This document shows, in pieces, positions 28,201 through 43,200 of a stretch of DNA of 64,000 bases. The position numbers and the translations under genes were made by a program. Source of the stretch: Sinonovacula constricta (Eukaryota; Mollusca; Bivalvia; Cardiida; Solecurtidae); NCBI GenBank assembly GCA_007844125.1, contig CM017567.1, positions 46,531,778 through 46,595,777 on the forward strand. Direction: 5' to 3'. Within the stretch, counting starts at the first letter, position 1, and every line of letters begins with the position of its first letter. The notes under the pieces were generated by a model. The model saw nothing but the letters and a program-made list of their open reading frames with translations. It was not told where the DNA came from and made no database searches.

Positions 28201-31200
28201 GGTGGGGTTTGTTCTATGTTAACCCTTTACTTGCTGGAAACACCATTAGGGTGAGGTTTGTTCTATGTTAACCCTTTACTTGCTGTAAACACCATTAGGG
28301 TGGGGTATGTTCTATGTTAACCCTTTACTTGCTGGAAACACCATTAGGGTGGGGTTTGTTCTATGTTAACCCTTTACTTGCTGTAAACACGATTAGGGTG
28401 GGGTTTGTTCTATGTTAACCCTTTACTTGCTGGAAACACCATTAGGGTGGGGTTTGTTCTGTTAACCCTTTACTTGCTGGAAACACGCTTTTGGTGGGGT
28501 TTGTTCTATGTTAACCCTTTACTTGCTGGAAACACCATTAGGGTGGGGTTTGTTCTATGTTAACCCTTTACTTGCTGGAAACACCATTAGGGTGGGGTTT
28601 GTTCTGTTAACCCTTTACTTGCTGGAAACACCATTAGGGTGGGGTTTGTTCTATGTTAACCCTTTACTTGCTGTAAACACCATTAGGGTGGGGTTTGTTC
28701 TATGTTAACCCTTTACTTGCTGGAAACACCATTAGGGTGGGGTTTGTTCTGTTAAACCTTTACTTGCTGGAAACACCATTAGGGTGGGGTTTGTTCTATG
28801 TTAACCCTTTACTTGCTGTAAACACCATTAGGGTGGGGTTTGTTCTATGTTAACCCTTTACTTGCTGGAAACACCATTAGGGTGGGGTTTGTTCTATGTT
28901 AACCCTTTACTTGCTGGAAACACCATTAGGGTGGGGTTTGTTCTATGTTAACCCTTTACTTGCTGGAAACACCATTAGGGTGGGGTATGTTCTATGTTAA
29001 CACTTTACTTGCTGGAAACACCATTAGGGTGGGGTTTGTTCTGTTAACCCTTTACTTGCTGGAAACACCATTAGGGTGGGGTTTGTTCTATGTTAACCCT
29101 TTACTTGCTGGAAACACCATTAGGGTGGGGTATGTTCTATGTTAACACTTTACTTGCTGGAAACACCATTAGGGTGGGGTTTGTTCTATGTTAACCCTTT
29201 ACTTGCTGGAAACACCATTAGGGTGGGGTTTGTTCTATGTTAACACTTTACTTGCTGGAAACACCATTAGGGTGGGGTTTGTTCTATGTTAACCCTTTAC
29301 TTGCTGGAAACACCATTAGGGTGGGGTTTGTTCTATGTTAACCCTTTACTTGCTGGAAACACCATTAGGGTGGGGTTTGTTCTATGTTAACCCTTTACTT
29401 GCTGGAAACACCATTAGGGTGGGGTTTGTTCTATGTTAACCCTTTACTTGCTGGAAAAACCATTAGGGTGGGGTTTGTTCTATGTTAACCCTTTACTTGC
29501 TGGAAACACCCTTTTGGTGGGGTTTGTTCTATGTTAACCCTTTACTTGCTGGAAACACGCTTTTGGTGGGGTTTGTTCTATGTTAACCCTTTACTTGCTG
29601 GAAACACCATTAGGGTGGGGTTTGTTCTATGTTAATCCTTTACTTGCTGGAAACACCATTAGGGTAGGGTTTGTTCTATGTTAACCCTTTACTTGCTGGA
29701 AACACCATTAGGGTGGGGTTTGTTCTATGTTAATCCTTTACTTGCTGGAAACACCATTAGGGTAGGGTTTGTTCTATGTTAATCCTTTACTTGCTGGAAA
29801 CACCATTAGGGTGGGGTTTGTTCTATGTTAACCCTTTACTTGCTGGAAACACCCTTTTGGTGGGGTTTGTTCTATGTTAACCCTTTACTTGCTGGAAACA
29901 CCATTAGGGTGGGGTTTGTTCTATGTTAACCCTTTACTTGCTCGAAACACCATTAGGGTGGGGTTTGTTCTATGTTAACCCTTTACTTGCTGGAAACACC
30001 ATTAGGGTGGGGTTTGTTCTATGTTAATGGGATAAAAGGTGTTTCCAGCTAGTTAAAGTTTAAAAATAAAAAATTCATGACTCTAAATGCTTAGCCACAG
30101 TTTGATGTCTATGAGTAACAAACAAGTACAATAAAAATAACTTTCTACTTACCTCCTGACTGGACAGTGCAGTGGGGTTGAGACGGACCAGATCTACTTT
30201 AGGATACATGGCGTACTCCGGTGATTTCTTCAACTCCAATTCATGAACTGCCTCTTGAACCTTGGTCAACATCGATGTCATACGCTTAAACTTCTTACCT
30301 CCCTTGCTCTGTTCTGCAGACTTTGGTGCACCGAGCCGGCTCAGGAACTAAGGCAGTAGGGGTGAGAAATAAAAGTGGTTATTTATTTCCAGTGAGTCCT
30401 TCTTGGAATTTTAGTTTCCTTTACAATCTGAGAATAAATTGTGAAATTTAGGTTATTTTTGTATACATGTAAAATCTGGTACAGTGACAACAAACATTGT
30501 AATAAAAGGGAATTTATAAGTGTAACAAATGCAGCACTTATTACCTGGTTATTACTGCAAAACCATTTCTTATGGACTTTCATGACAGAAAAAAAAGTGG
30601 ATTTTTCACCAAAAAAATTATTTGTAAAGTTTGTATATAAGATTATGAAAATTGCCCAGAGAGTAATAAGAATTCAAAATTGATGTTATGATGTAATTGT
30701 TATATTAAACATATTTTGCAATTTTTTTTTTATATTCTGGATTTTGCTTTTCAAATACTAATTTAAACTTCAATAATTAGATAAAAAACCAAGCTTATTT
30801 TGGATGTACATAATAACAAACATGTAACTACACAAATATCCAATACAATAAGTTGTTAACAAATAATTGACATGATACAAAATATATTGCTGATTCACTG
30901 AATCTTTTCTTAAAATAGTAGTAATGGCAAAAACTTTTTCTTGTTATTTTTTTTTAACTAGGGCTTTATGTTAAGGTCTAGTGAATACCCCCTCACAGTT
31001 TCCTGATAGTAAATCAATCTGTATATTTATGTCTAAAATAATGTCAAAAGGGGCAATAACTCCTGCTTATTTTCTATCTGATAAATTACATAGGTTCTTA
31101 CATTTTTAAGACTATTGCTTTTTGATCAAAATCAACACCAAACAGTTGGAGAAGAACCTAAGACTGCCAGCAAGAAAGAACAGGACTTGAATCCAGTATG

Positions 31201-34200
31201 CTACCCCACCCCACCCCCTTGCCCACACCCTCTCAAAAACAACTTTGTTGCAATAAGTACAATATAATAAGAAAATTTACATTCTTTGTTATATGGTCTT
31301 CCATACTGATTTTACTCAAAGGATTAATAAATTCACTATGAACTTCACACAAGAGAATAAAAACTTCTGGTTTACCATAAAAATTATATAATTGCTGCTT
31401 AAAGCCAATTACATTGTCCATTTTACAACATTAAGGGTAAAATAAAAGAAAACAAAATCAACCGTCGGGACAGAATCTCAACATCAATCAAGTACTGTAT
31501 AACATGCAAGCTCTAACAAAAGCAGACAATACACACATGTAGGTGAAATGATTATAAAATATTAAAGATATATAAGAGATTTTACAGTTGAACAAAATAT
31601 AATTCGAATTACTAATTACAAGCAGCAGAGTTTTAAGAAAAGCAAGAATATGTGAACAGAAGCAGCCAGCAGAAAATAGCATTTATTATATTTCATGGCA
31701 CTGTTTTGCTTGTTGGTAAAGCATAACTTTCAAAGAAAGCTATTCAGTAGCACAATACAATTGTACTTACTACTAGTATAAGTAAAATTATGGATACAAG
31801 AAATTTCTATATGAATCTATAGTCACAGAAAAAATTAATGTGACAAAAAAAGGTACATTCTAAAACATAAAACAACAACACCAACAAATATGCACAATAA
31901 ATAATATAAACATTCTGTATCTTGGAGTAAGCATCACAACAACAACCTGTTATCAGTATAGGTTGATCTCTCTTCTGCATTTTAAAAAAGCTGATGAAGA
32001 CTGCAGAAACAGTTGAAAAGAGAAAATATGTTCTTCAACAAAAGATACATATCTAATGAATAATTTGTTGTTTATTGGGTTTATCATCCCACCAGCAGTA
32101 TTTCAATTATCTGGAAACAGTGTCCACTTGAAGCAGATATAGTGCGACCTTTACTGTGTATAGCATGCCATGAACACCTGGCATGATACCACACCCAGTC
32201 AGATTATCTTGACACCGGAATAACCAGTCAAGAAACTACCCTTATATTGAATCACTGTGAAGCCATGACACCAATATAACCAGTCGTGCAAAACTCTTAT
32301 CTCTTTAGTACAAGCAATGCTTGACAGCAGATATAATGTGCGGGAGTCATTTGTCAATGGTCTTCCTACACCAAAATTGCAGATGTCACTTAAATGATCA
32401 TGATTGATCACTGTAATGTATATCAACAAAAAAAAAAGAGAGAGCAGATACCACTAAGACTTTTTTAGGACTTGCATCTCCAGCCACGAATGAACCAGCA
32501 GCCTATTGTGTAAACACATACACGTGAACTCTCCCGCTTTGGGAGGGAAACTCCCAGATTTAAGGTTCAAAATTACTTATAAAGGAGAGGTGTTTTACAC
32601 ATTTCAGAAATCTCCTTATTTGGAAACACACAATTTTCTTATTTGTTCTTCTTATAGCTTGTTCTTCTTATATGAACAACAACAATTTTCCCACTTTGCA
32701 AGTGAAAATCTCCCACTTTGGCCTCAGAAAAAGTTCACATGTATGTGAGCAATGGATTAAATTAACACATAGTTAACAACTTCTAACAACTGGTTAACTT
32801 TAACTTGGCAAGTCAAACATTCCACTGCTAACTATTTAACCCAATATTAACCCAGGCAAATTTATCAATTTTGTGTTAAATATTTCTTACTATTCACAAA
32901 CAGTTTGTTAGATAAGTAAAATTTTTCATACAAACACATGCAATGCTGTAAAATAATGCCTGATTTGTAACAGTTATAAGTAGCATGCAAACAAAAAAAA
33001 CAAAGAAATAAACTGAGGTTTAGTAAAAAAAAAAAAAAAAAAAAAAAAACAAGGAGAAAAGATAAATAAATTCAATGCAAATATAGAAGAAAAGTTCAAC
33101 GAAACATAAATTTTCTGGTTACAAAAAAATGCAGTGGTCAAGATAAAGAGAAATATTGTAATGCCGAATCCTTTGATCAAATTTTACATGTAAATTCCTT
33201 TAACTCTAATGTTAAAATCTCCATCTTAACAGATAACCGTATATTGAAGGTAATTGTTGGAAACATCTCAACAAGACAATTCTAATGAGTACCAGGTATT
33301 AGGGATTTAGTTGAAAATAATGGGATATTCAGCTTAACCAATTCAAATTACTTCCCTTGATCTTGAACTCTGCATATGGTAGAACAATAGAAAGCAAAAC
33401 CATGTTTATTACTTTATAACTAGCTATAGCATGCCAATAAACAAGAACATCACAAAAAGCAATACATTTATGAGGATATTAATTCCTTTTTTTTCTACAT
33501 CTTTACTTACTTCCTCCTCAGCTGCTAAAAACTCCTCCATGTCCATTTCCTGTTTGTAGTATAGTCAAACTTACACTAAAACATTTTTGCTATAATATTG
33601 TGCATTGGTTGTAATAAATAATGCAAGAATGTTCAACCATAACTGACATTTTCTTTTACATTTTTACATATGCCAGTATTAATTCTTTCCTAACAAGATG
33701 TCAAGGATAACTTGACATATTGCTACAAGCAGCACTATAGTGCAGGATACTGATCAGACACCTTTATGGGAGCTGGCCTATCTACATTTATAATGCAATG
33801 ACCTACTCAGTTAAAGAATTTTAAGAACTAATTTTAATTATTTTCACAGATATAATAGTTAAAAGAAAAACATGCTTTACTCATTCCCAGAAGAAAGTAT
33901 GTCTGCAGATAAAGTAAATCACTAAAGCTGTTTTAGTTTTAGCCTTCGAAGATTCTTGCACCAAAGTACTTATAACGATGAAAATAATATTTTAAATCTG
34001 TATACTTTACCATTGCAACTGCATCATTAAGATTAAAATAGCTGTTAAGAATGCTAATTATTCCACAGAACAGTTAAAAGTGGATCCTGAAATTTCAATA
34101 AAATTGCCAATCTAAATGACCACAATGTAGTGTTTGTTAAAAGCCAAAAGAAATCAACTGCATAAATAATATGTATACTTATGATTATAATTGCCAGGCA

Positions 34201-37200
34201 GTTACTGTCACTAAACTCAGCCTTATGGCATAGGTTTGAATCCCAGTTTGAGAAAACGAAAGCGAGTTGGCCAGCTGACCTCCGATGCACAGGTGGCAGT
34301 ACTGTGACATTTGGTCTGGTGTCTTCTCCACTAAGAAGAACCTTTTCATTACCGTAGCAGCAATACATAACAATTTGTACACACCACCATAATGATTACA
34401 ATATGTGTAAATGCCCTAAATATATATATATATATATATAAACAGGAAAAAATTGTACCTGTAGTTTCTGTTTAGCATGGAAGAGGAAGTCTCTGTCAGT
34501 AGTGAGTTCGTCTTTGGAGTGGTCGGGCGCGAACAGCAGGTAGTTGAGTCGGTTTAGCGCTCGGTACAGGACGGTCAGACAAGTCGATTTCCCAGACCCA
34601 GATGGTCCACACAGGATCACTGATTGCTTCTGCTGAATAGTGGCATACAACTGCAAGCACTGAAATAGATGGGGATATAGGAAAATAGAGGAGATCATAC
34701 TTGCTGAGACATGCAACTCAGTCCTAATTCAAGAATCCACAGGCAAAAAAATCCATGGCACAAAATTGTGCATGTAACAAAAATAGAACTATGTGAAACT
34801 TTGTCTGCAGTTAAGTCATTTCAAAGACTTACTAGGGAGAGGTCATTAGGATCATTTATGTACAGTCAAACCTGACCATGCGACCACCCCTTTACCGGCG
34901 ACCACCTGCTCTATTCAACCACTTCAAAGCCGCCCGATCATATTTGTTCTGTTATTGTAATGTAATAAGCGCCCACCTTTGATCTGCGTCCAGCGACCGC
35001 ACATAAACATGTCAAACATGCTTTAATTATCCCCTAATAGGCGACCGCGTTAATCCACTCACACATTAGTTACGACCACACAATAAGCAATTAATTTACA
35101 CATTTGCCCTTCTTTGCTTATCACTGCAATCGACCGTGTCAAACTAGGAAATTACGTAATGTCACTGGGTCGATGTACACATCAAGCCCGCGCTCGATTC
35201 ACACCCAATCGAGTGTGCCCTATTACCGCTCGTATTGACACTTATTGATCATGTTCCGACTTTGGTTTCTTTAAAAGTAAATCAAAGTTATGTTTGTAAT
35301 AATTACAATAAATTGATTTGCTAAAACCTTAAAACATACAATTATAAATCGCAAACTGCAGTTGGATAAAGTAATATAATGGAATATCTGGAACAGTTGT
35401 TCTTTACTGCATTACGCATCAACATGTCTGAACGAACGTGCCTTACACTAGACGATTGTGTCCAAGTTGTCTACACTTTTGAACAGTGGGAAAAGTTGTC
35501 GTGCTATTGCATCTGAGCTTGGTGTCGGAAAAACGCACATTCAGAACATTGCAAAACGAAAACGTGAAATAATGGACGAATATGAACATGGAAATTCGAA
35601 AGTGAAACGAGTTAAACGTTCAACTCAAAATGACTCGCTGAGCGACTTATGTTATCGCTGGTTTTTGGATACGACTGGACGTCAAGTGTCACATTCTAAT
35701 TGACATGCGAATGACATCATCTGTGAAACAAACTACCATTCATAATTATTTCAGTGCAAAGTGATTTTAGAACTGTTGTTTTCAATTTGATAACATGTAA
35801 GTTGTAGTGTATATACTGACTGTGAAAATCCAGGAGTAATGTACACAATACAAAATGCACAAACATAATATTTGATAAACATACATGTATTTATTGGCTG
35901 ATTTATTTATTTTTATAGACATTAGTTGACCTTTACATGCCCAACTGATCTGTTACACTAATAAAATATATTGATGTTATTGCTTTCTCTACTTTTTTGC
36001 TTATACAACACAATTTGTAAATTTCAAGTGTGGTTCTCACAAAAAGTAACCATGCTGCATTAAGAGACCACCTGTCTTAAGAGACCACTTTTGTCCTGTC
36101 CCGATGGTGGTCTTTTAATACAGGTTTGACTGTATATAACTGTTTAAGATGTTTAGATTGTTATTGTTTGTTTATTGGGTTTATCATCCAACTAACGATA
36201 TTTCAGTTATCTGGAGACGGTATCCACTTCAAGCAGATATTGTGCTGCCATCACTGTGTATAGCATGTCGTGAATACCTGGCATAACACCACACCCAGTC
36301 ACATTATCCTGACACCGGGCCAACCAGTCGTGGAACTATCCTTATATTTGCTTGAGCGTTAGCAAGTGAGCTATACCATTACTATTTTTAACGACTTTGG
36401 TATGTCGCGGCCCTGGATCAAATCCCGGGCCCCTCCATACCAGGAGACGACGCTCTACGGATTGCGCTACCAGGTCTGGTAGATTGTTAATGCTGTAATT
36501 TCTCATGCAAGTTTAAACAATAGAAACCATTTTTCTTCGACTAATAATCTCTGTCTATGTGTATATTATCCACCACACACTACCTTATCCATCATATCCT
36601 GTGTGTCCTTGAGATTGTCTTCATTGAGCTGGTCTCTCACTGCATTCACCAGCTTTGTGTCTTGGTATTGGCCAGATACTGCCTTCGACTGGGTACTCAG
36701 CGGGAAGATATCCCGCAGGATGCTGAGGAAGGTGCTGACGTCACTCTCTGTCTCCAACGATGACTGAAGCACGTCCAGCAGTGCCTGCACAATGCTCTGC
36801 TCTTCCAGGGCATGGTTGTCCATGGCAACCAAAGGGGGTGTATCTATCTTTGTGCCTGTCTGCTTAACAGCGTTCTCTGTGAAAAGATGATGAATTTATC
36901 ACTAATTAAGAACTTGGATTTTAGCTGACAGTGTTTAAACAATAGTGACCATCTTTGTAGTGGCTGCTTTTAAAAAAATCCGAACGTATTGATTCAACTT
37001 GTATTGTAGATCCAGCCTTTTTCCTCTGTCTGGGTGGTATCTGACTGAGATCTGCACTATTTGTCCGACAACAATAGTATGTTAGTGATAGAGATAGGTT
37101 GTAACAAATGATTAAGTGAGGTTCCTAACAGGAAATGTCAACTGATGACCTCAACATGTACTTGCTAGTTCAGGGAAGGAACATTAATGAATTTAGCAGA

Positions 37201-40200
37201 ACAATATCTCCTAACCCCCACACTGATATGATAGTACACTTTCTGTCTAAGCATCTGCTTGAAGATCAGGAAGCTATTGGCTCAATTCCCAGTCAGGTCA
37301 ACAAAGACTACAAAATTCGTATGAATGGCTTCCCTCCTTCATATTTATAATTTAAGGGTAAGCATTATAATAGGTTGGTTAATGTCAGGAAAAAGTGACT
37401 GGTCAGTTTCAGTCTCTGGAGTACCTAAGAAGTGCCGCTGCCTGTAAGACTCTTATTTGAGGTGTTGGCAGTATTGGTAGAAGATGATCACTTCATGATT
37501 AATTTAAAAGCTAAGATTTTTATAATCAGGGTTGAGTTCATACTGTCTCTTCTGCTACTACAAGAAGAAGCTGTTTGATCTGAGTCAACATAATTTGCCT
37601 TAGATTGAAAAATTTGCTCCTGGCAGACTAACAGTGAAGATATTATAATTTCGGTGTATTGTCTACTGACCCATGACTTGTCTCTCAAACTCCTGAGAGC
37701 TGACTGATCAGGATCGTCACAATTTGCCTGAGATTGATTCAATTAGCAAGCTTACGATTTTCAGATATTATCATCAAAGTGCAGTATCTGCCAACCAAAG
37801 TCTTGTCTCTTGAACGAGTTCAGAGAACTGACTGATCTCCATCTTCACAATATGCCTGAGATTGTTTTATTAAGCAGGTGCAAGATTTTCAGATATTTAT
37901 AATCCTAGTCTACTGACCCATGTCTTGTTTCTCTTGCTGCTGAACCTCCTGTAATTCATGTAGAATGATCACAGCCAGTCCCAGGATGATCTTCATGTCC
38001 TTCATGCCAAACCGGTACTGGTTCTTTCGTGGCAACTGAGGGAAGATGATGATGATAATACATATGGTAACAAGAAACGTGGAACACAAACTATTAAACA
38101 GAAACTTTTTTTTTTCTATTTTTAGTAAGTGACCTTGACCCAACTGGCCCCAAACCCGATCCCAAGCTAGGTCTTCATGCAAAGTTGCTATATTTAAAGT
38201 TTTAGCAAGATTGCTTTATTTGAATTGAAGTCATTGACCAGAAACTGTTTTTCTATTTTAAGTAACAGTGACCTTGACCCGACTGGCCCCAAATCCAATC
38301 CCAAGCTAGATCTTCATTCAAGCTTGCTATATGCAAAGTTTCAGCAATATTAGTTTATGCAAACTGAATTTATAACTGGAAACCCTCTGTTTGACGCCGC
38401 CTGCCAGACCAACCACCTGCCCGCAATACCCCAATCTAATAACCAGGATTTTTGTTGAAAACCTGGGTAAAAATCAATGTAGTGTAGTTCTCATGTTCAT
38501 TAGCTACAGCATCTTAGGGGGCGCCATTGGCCAAGTGATTACAGTGGCTGACTTGTAACTCCTCAGTCACTTAACACGTGGGTTCGAGTCACGGTTGAAT
38601 GAGAACTTTCATGTGGGGAAGTTTTTCAGCTAACCTGTGGTGCATCAGTGGTTCTTCAGAGACTTACGTCTCTGGATCTTCCTCCACCAATAATTAGCTG
38701 GACATCGCAAATATAACCATAAATGTGTTGATGTGATGTAACAAAAAACAAAACAAAAACAGCATCTTATATTTTCATCACAAAACATGCATATGACATA
38801 CCTAGAAAGATAGTGCCAAAACATAAAAAACATTTTAGCATTTCACAAATGAATTGACAGTTTTATTGGTAAATACCTTAAAAATTACCTTATTTGTCAG
38901 TGGTTATGATGCAATTTTTTTACTAATTATTACTGGATTATTGGATTTATTTGTTGTCATTTTTATCATATTTATCACTCTTTTTAGCATAATACAGCAT
39001 CTGGTAGCAAAAAAAGGTATATAACTACAATAGACATATCAGAATCTGTATGGATTGTTAAAATGAACTAATTGAGATCTTTAATCTTTTAAATACATAT
39101 TCAGGATACATTTTACCAGGTCAACCGTGGTAAGAATAAGTAACTATGGGAAAATATTTATACATTTTGATAAAAATTTACATTCTTACTTTCTTTGTCT
39201 TGTTATCATTTTATGAAGACTACTTTGGAAGTCTTAATTGTCTGTTTTGTGTTTATTCCAAAAATAATCAAGCCATTTCAATTTGGCACCTTAATTTTGC
39301 TCTCTCGGCTTGGCCTGCTCAATTTTAAAATAATGCATAATGTGTAATACAAGATTAGATACAGCTAATACTAATGTCTCATTAAACTTAGGTATTTCTA
39401 TTTACCTGCAGCTTAACAAGTTTGAAGAACATGGTAATCTTCTTGGACCAGATTTTGTAATCAACATATCCATTGCACATCAGGGTGAGCTCAGCGAATG
39501 GCTGGATATCTGGAACTACCAGGGCACAGGGACGCAGCAAAGTCTAGGAAAAGATATACAATGGGGTACATAAGTGAAATGGAAATCGTCTCCCTTGTAA
39601 GTTAATATCTGAGGTATTCCAAACAGTACTTATGTCCTTTAATTTGGAATTCTTTATTCCCTGTTCTTTTGTAGATAATGCAATTACAAACAGTTAAATT
39701 TCTTACTTTTGCATCAATATAAGCTTAAAATCCATTTAAATACTTTTAGAAGCATTTGTAGTTGATGGTTAAGCTGGGTATTACAAGAAAGGCAGCAAAG
39801 TCAACAGAGACACTCCAAAGAGCACAAGCATAAAAACCGAGTAAAACAAATGAAAGGACCTAATTGCATTTAGGGATTATTTAGGGGAGACTATTCATTA
39901 ATATCTGTCATTGTGTATTAATTCTTAAGCATCTTACACAAGAGCAATATTATTGTAACTTATTATCAGGTTCAGTTTCGAACTCAAAAGCTAACACAAA
40001 TTGACAATGGTCTACAAATAGATCCTCCGGTCAAAGTACCTGGCAAGAAGACTCAAGAATAGCGTTTCTTGAGTTATACAACATAAAATTATACAATATA
40101 ATTGGCTGTAAGATATGCTTCTTGAATTAAACAGAGTATCTTTTAGCTGTAAAGTATGTTTCTTGAATTATACAATGTATCTATTAGCTGTAAAGTATGT

Positions 40201-43200
40201 TTCTTAAATTATACAATGTATCTATTGGGTGTAAAGTATGTTTCTTGAATTATACAATGTATCTTTTAGCTGTAAAGTATGTTTCTTGAATTAAACAGAG
40301 TATCTTTTAGCTGTAAAGTATGTTTCTTGAATTATACAATGTATCTATTAGCTGTAAAGTATGTTTCTTAAATTATACAATGTATCTATTAGCTGTAAAG
40401 TATGTTTCTTGAATTATACAATGTATCTTTTAGCTGTAAAGTATGTTTCTTGAATTATGCAATGTATCTATTGGCTGTAAAGTATGTTTCATGAATTATA
40501 CAATGTATCTTTTAGCTGTAAAGTATGTTTCTTGAATTATACAATGTATCTTTCAGCTGTAAAGTATGTTTCATGAATTATACAATGTATCTTTTAGCTG
40601 TAAAGTATGTTTCTTGAATTATACAATGTATCTATTGGCTGTAAAGTATGTTTCTTGAATTATACAATGTATCTATTGGCTGTAAAGAATGTTTCTTGAA
40701 TTATACAATGTATCTATTAGCTGTAAAGTATGTTTCTTGAATTATACAATGTATCTATTAGCTGTAAAGTATGTTTCTTGAATTATACAATGTATCTATT
40801 AGCTGTAAAGTATGTTTCTTGAATTATGCAATGTATCTTTTAGCTGTAAAGTATGTTTCTTGAATTATACAATGTATCTTTTAGCTGTAAAGTATGTTTC
40901 TTGAATTATACAATGTATCTATTAGCTGTAAAGTATGTTTCTTAAATTATACACTGTATCTATTAGCTGTGAAGTATGTTTCTTGAATTATACAATGTAA
41001 CTATTGGCTGTAAAGTATGTTCCTTGAATTATACAATGTATATATTTGTTTTAAAGTATCTTCCTTGAATTATACAGTGTATCTGTTAGTTTTAAAATTT
41101 GCTTCTTGAATTATACAGACAATCTATTAGCTGTAAAGTATGTTTCTTGAATTATACAGAGTATCTATTGGCTGTAAATTATGTAAACATACCCTGAATG
41201 TCTCTGGCACAGTGGTTGCTGACATATTGTTGGTGTTCATTGTCATGAAGCAGCCATAGTTACTGCTGGCCTGAATCAGCTTCCCGTTGAACATTACATT
41301 CCCCAACACCTCATGCTTATAAATTGCCTCCTTCAGCAGCAGGCTGTAGTCTGGTGATGCTTTCTTACCCTTGAACCGGGCATGCTCTGCAACCACAGAT
41401 AATACAGAACATTATATACAAAAGTATAATCAGAAATTAATTTTACTATCTATGCATGTGTGCTCAGGTTCTGACAGGTTATAGAGTTTTAAATTACACT
41501 AATTACAGCAAAAAAGAACAAGCAGCTTTAAATCTGCTTAATATTGCAGGAACTCAAACTGGAGACAATTAGAATTCTGAAAGTGCAGGTTCCACATGTC
41601 AAAAGTACTTCACATATAATGAAGTTAAAATTAGCATCAATGACCTACAGTAGCTTAACCACAAACTTAATCATGTTTAAAGATGTAGTACAGAAATTAT
41701 ACTGATTTATACAATAGCGATTTAATTCCAATTTTAGAATTTATTACTCTAAAAACTGTGTAATGATCATAATAATCATTGTAATAACAAAGCATTTGAC
41801 AAAATTGTTTTATGACTCCAAACAAGACTGTAATTTGCATAATCTATTCATCAACATTTCTTCCTGGCCTGTGTACTGTATACTCAATCATTTTCTTACT
41901 GAGCTAATATAATCTGTGGGGTTTTCTCCAAGAAAAGAAACACCTCTTTTTAAATGCAGCTTGAGGTGGGTTCTGTACAGATAAAGGCAATTTTAGATAA
42001 AACATTTATGTCTCCAAAAGGCCTCTGTGTGCATTGAATAGTCCATAGTGAAGACACACATAAACAATTTAATGTGTCTTGTTTGCTTTGGGTTGTCAGT
42101 AATTGTTTGCTTGTTTATTGGACATATTGTCCCATCAAAAAGGATATCAGTTATCTTGAGACGGTGTCCACTTGACGCAGATATAGTGCTGCCTTTACTG
42201 TGTATAGCATGTTATGATACCGCATCCAGTCACATCATCCTGACACAGGGTCAACCAGTAGTGGAACTACCTATATACATGATTGAGTGCTAGCAAGGGA
42301 GCTATACCACTATCATGTATGGTAAATCATGGCCCAGGATCGAACCCAGGGCCTCCTGTACCTAGAGATGATGCTCTACAAATTGTGGTCTACCAGTAAT
42401 TGTTAAAAGCATGTGCAAAGGATGCTTTAGAACTGTTGGTTGAACTCATACACCTAGATAATATTTTTCTAAAATATTTCATGTTTATGGAATTTCATAA
42501 GAAAGAAAAATATATATAAAGTATAAGCATTTGGAATGAAAATAAAAAATAATATTAAAGCAACAAAAAGAAATTATAATTGTCCTTAGGAAAAAATTGC
42601 AAAGTAGAACATTTACTGCTTTAAGAAATCTTGTTCTTTCTCATATTATAGAACATGGTTAGTACTCAATTTGTTAATCTAAAGTACATTTAAAAGTAGG
42701 TTTTTCTTCTTTTTCGATAAATTATGGTCTTTTTTATTATATATGTAGTGAGGTGCAGATATGTCTGTAAAAGACATATTTTTAAACGGAAGATATAATA
42801 CTAATCAAATCAATTAAACCCAGAAGTTACACAAAAAGAATTAATATGTGAACACAGTTAATATGAAACACATTTCCAAACACCATTACCGTATAAATAT
42901 GTGAAGTATAATGCCAATTCCAAATCCTAATGCAAGTTTCTTGCTTTTTTACCATAACTACTGACTACACAACAATCTTGTGACCATGGAGCAGTTGCAA
43001 TTGCAGTTGTCACAGTTTGTATCATATACCAGGTAAATATAAAAAATCTAATTAACAATGTTTTTTAAAAAATATAAACTCAACATATATATTTAAGTTA
43101 AACTTATAAACTCAAAGACAATTATTTTAAAAAATGTTAAATAATGAATAAGTTGATCAAAAATAAATAGCTGGATTTGAGCCAAATATCAGTTTGTGTT

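Noticed and set aside
26960..29145. Plus-strand open frames with repeated [10 protein letters not shown]
   Set aside because: Translation of the 49-bp minisatellite. The frame shifts wherever 47-bp units occur.
26171..30060. CRISPR-like regular repeat
   Set aside because: Head-to-tail units without unique spacers, in an animal intron. It is a minisatellite.
37135..37350. 71-codon plus-strand frame ([15 protein letters not shown])
   Set aside because: No recognisable domain, no splice support, and it lies antisense in an intron of the dynein-like gene.
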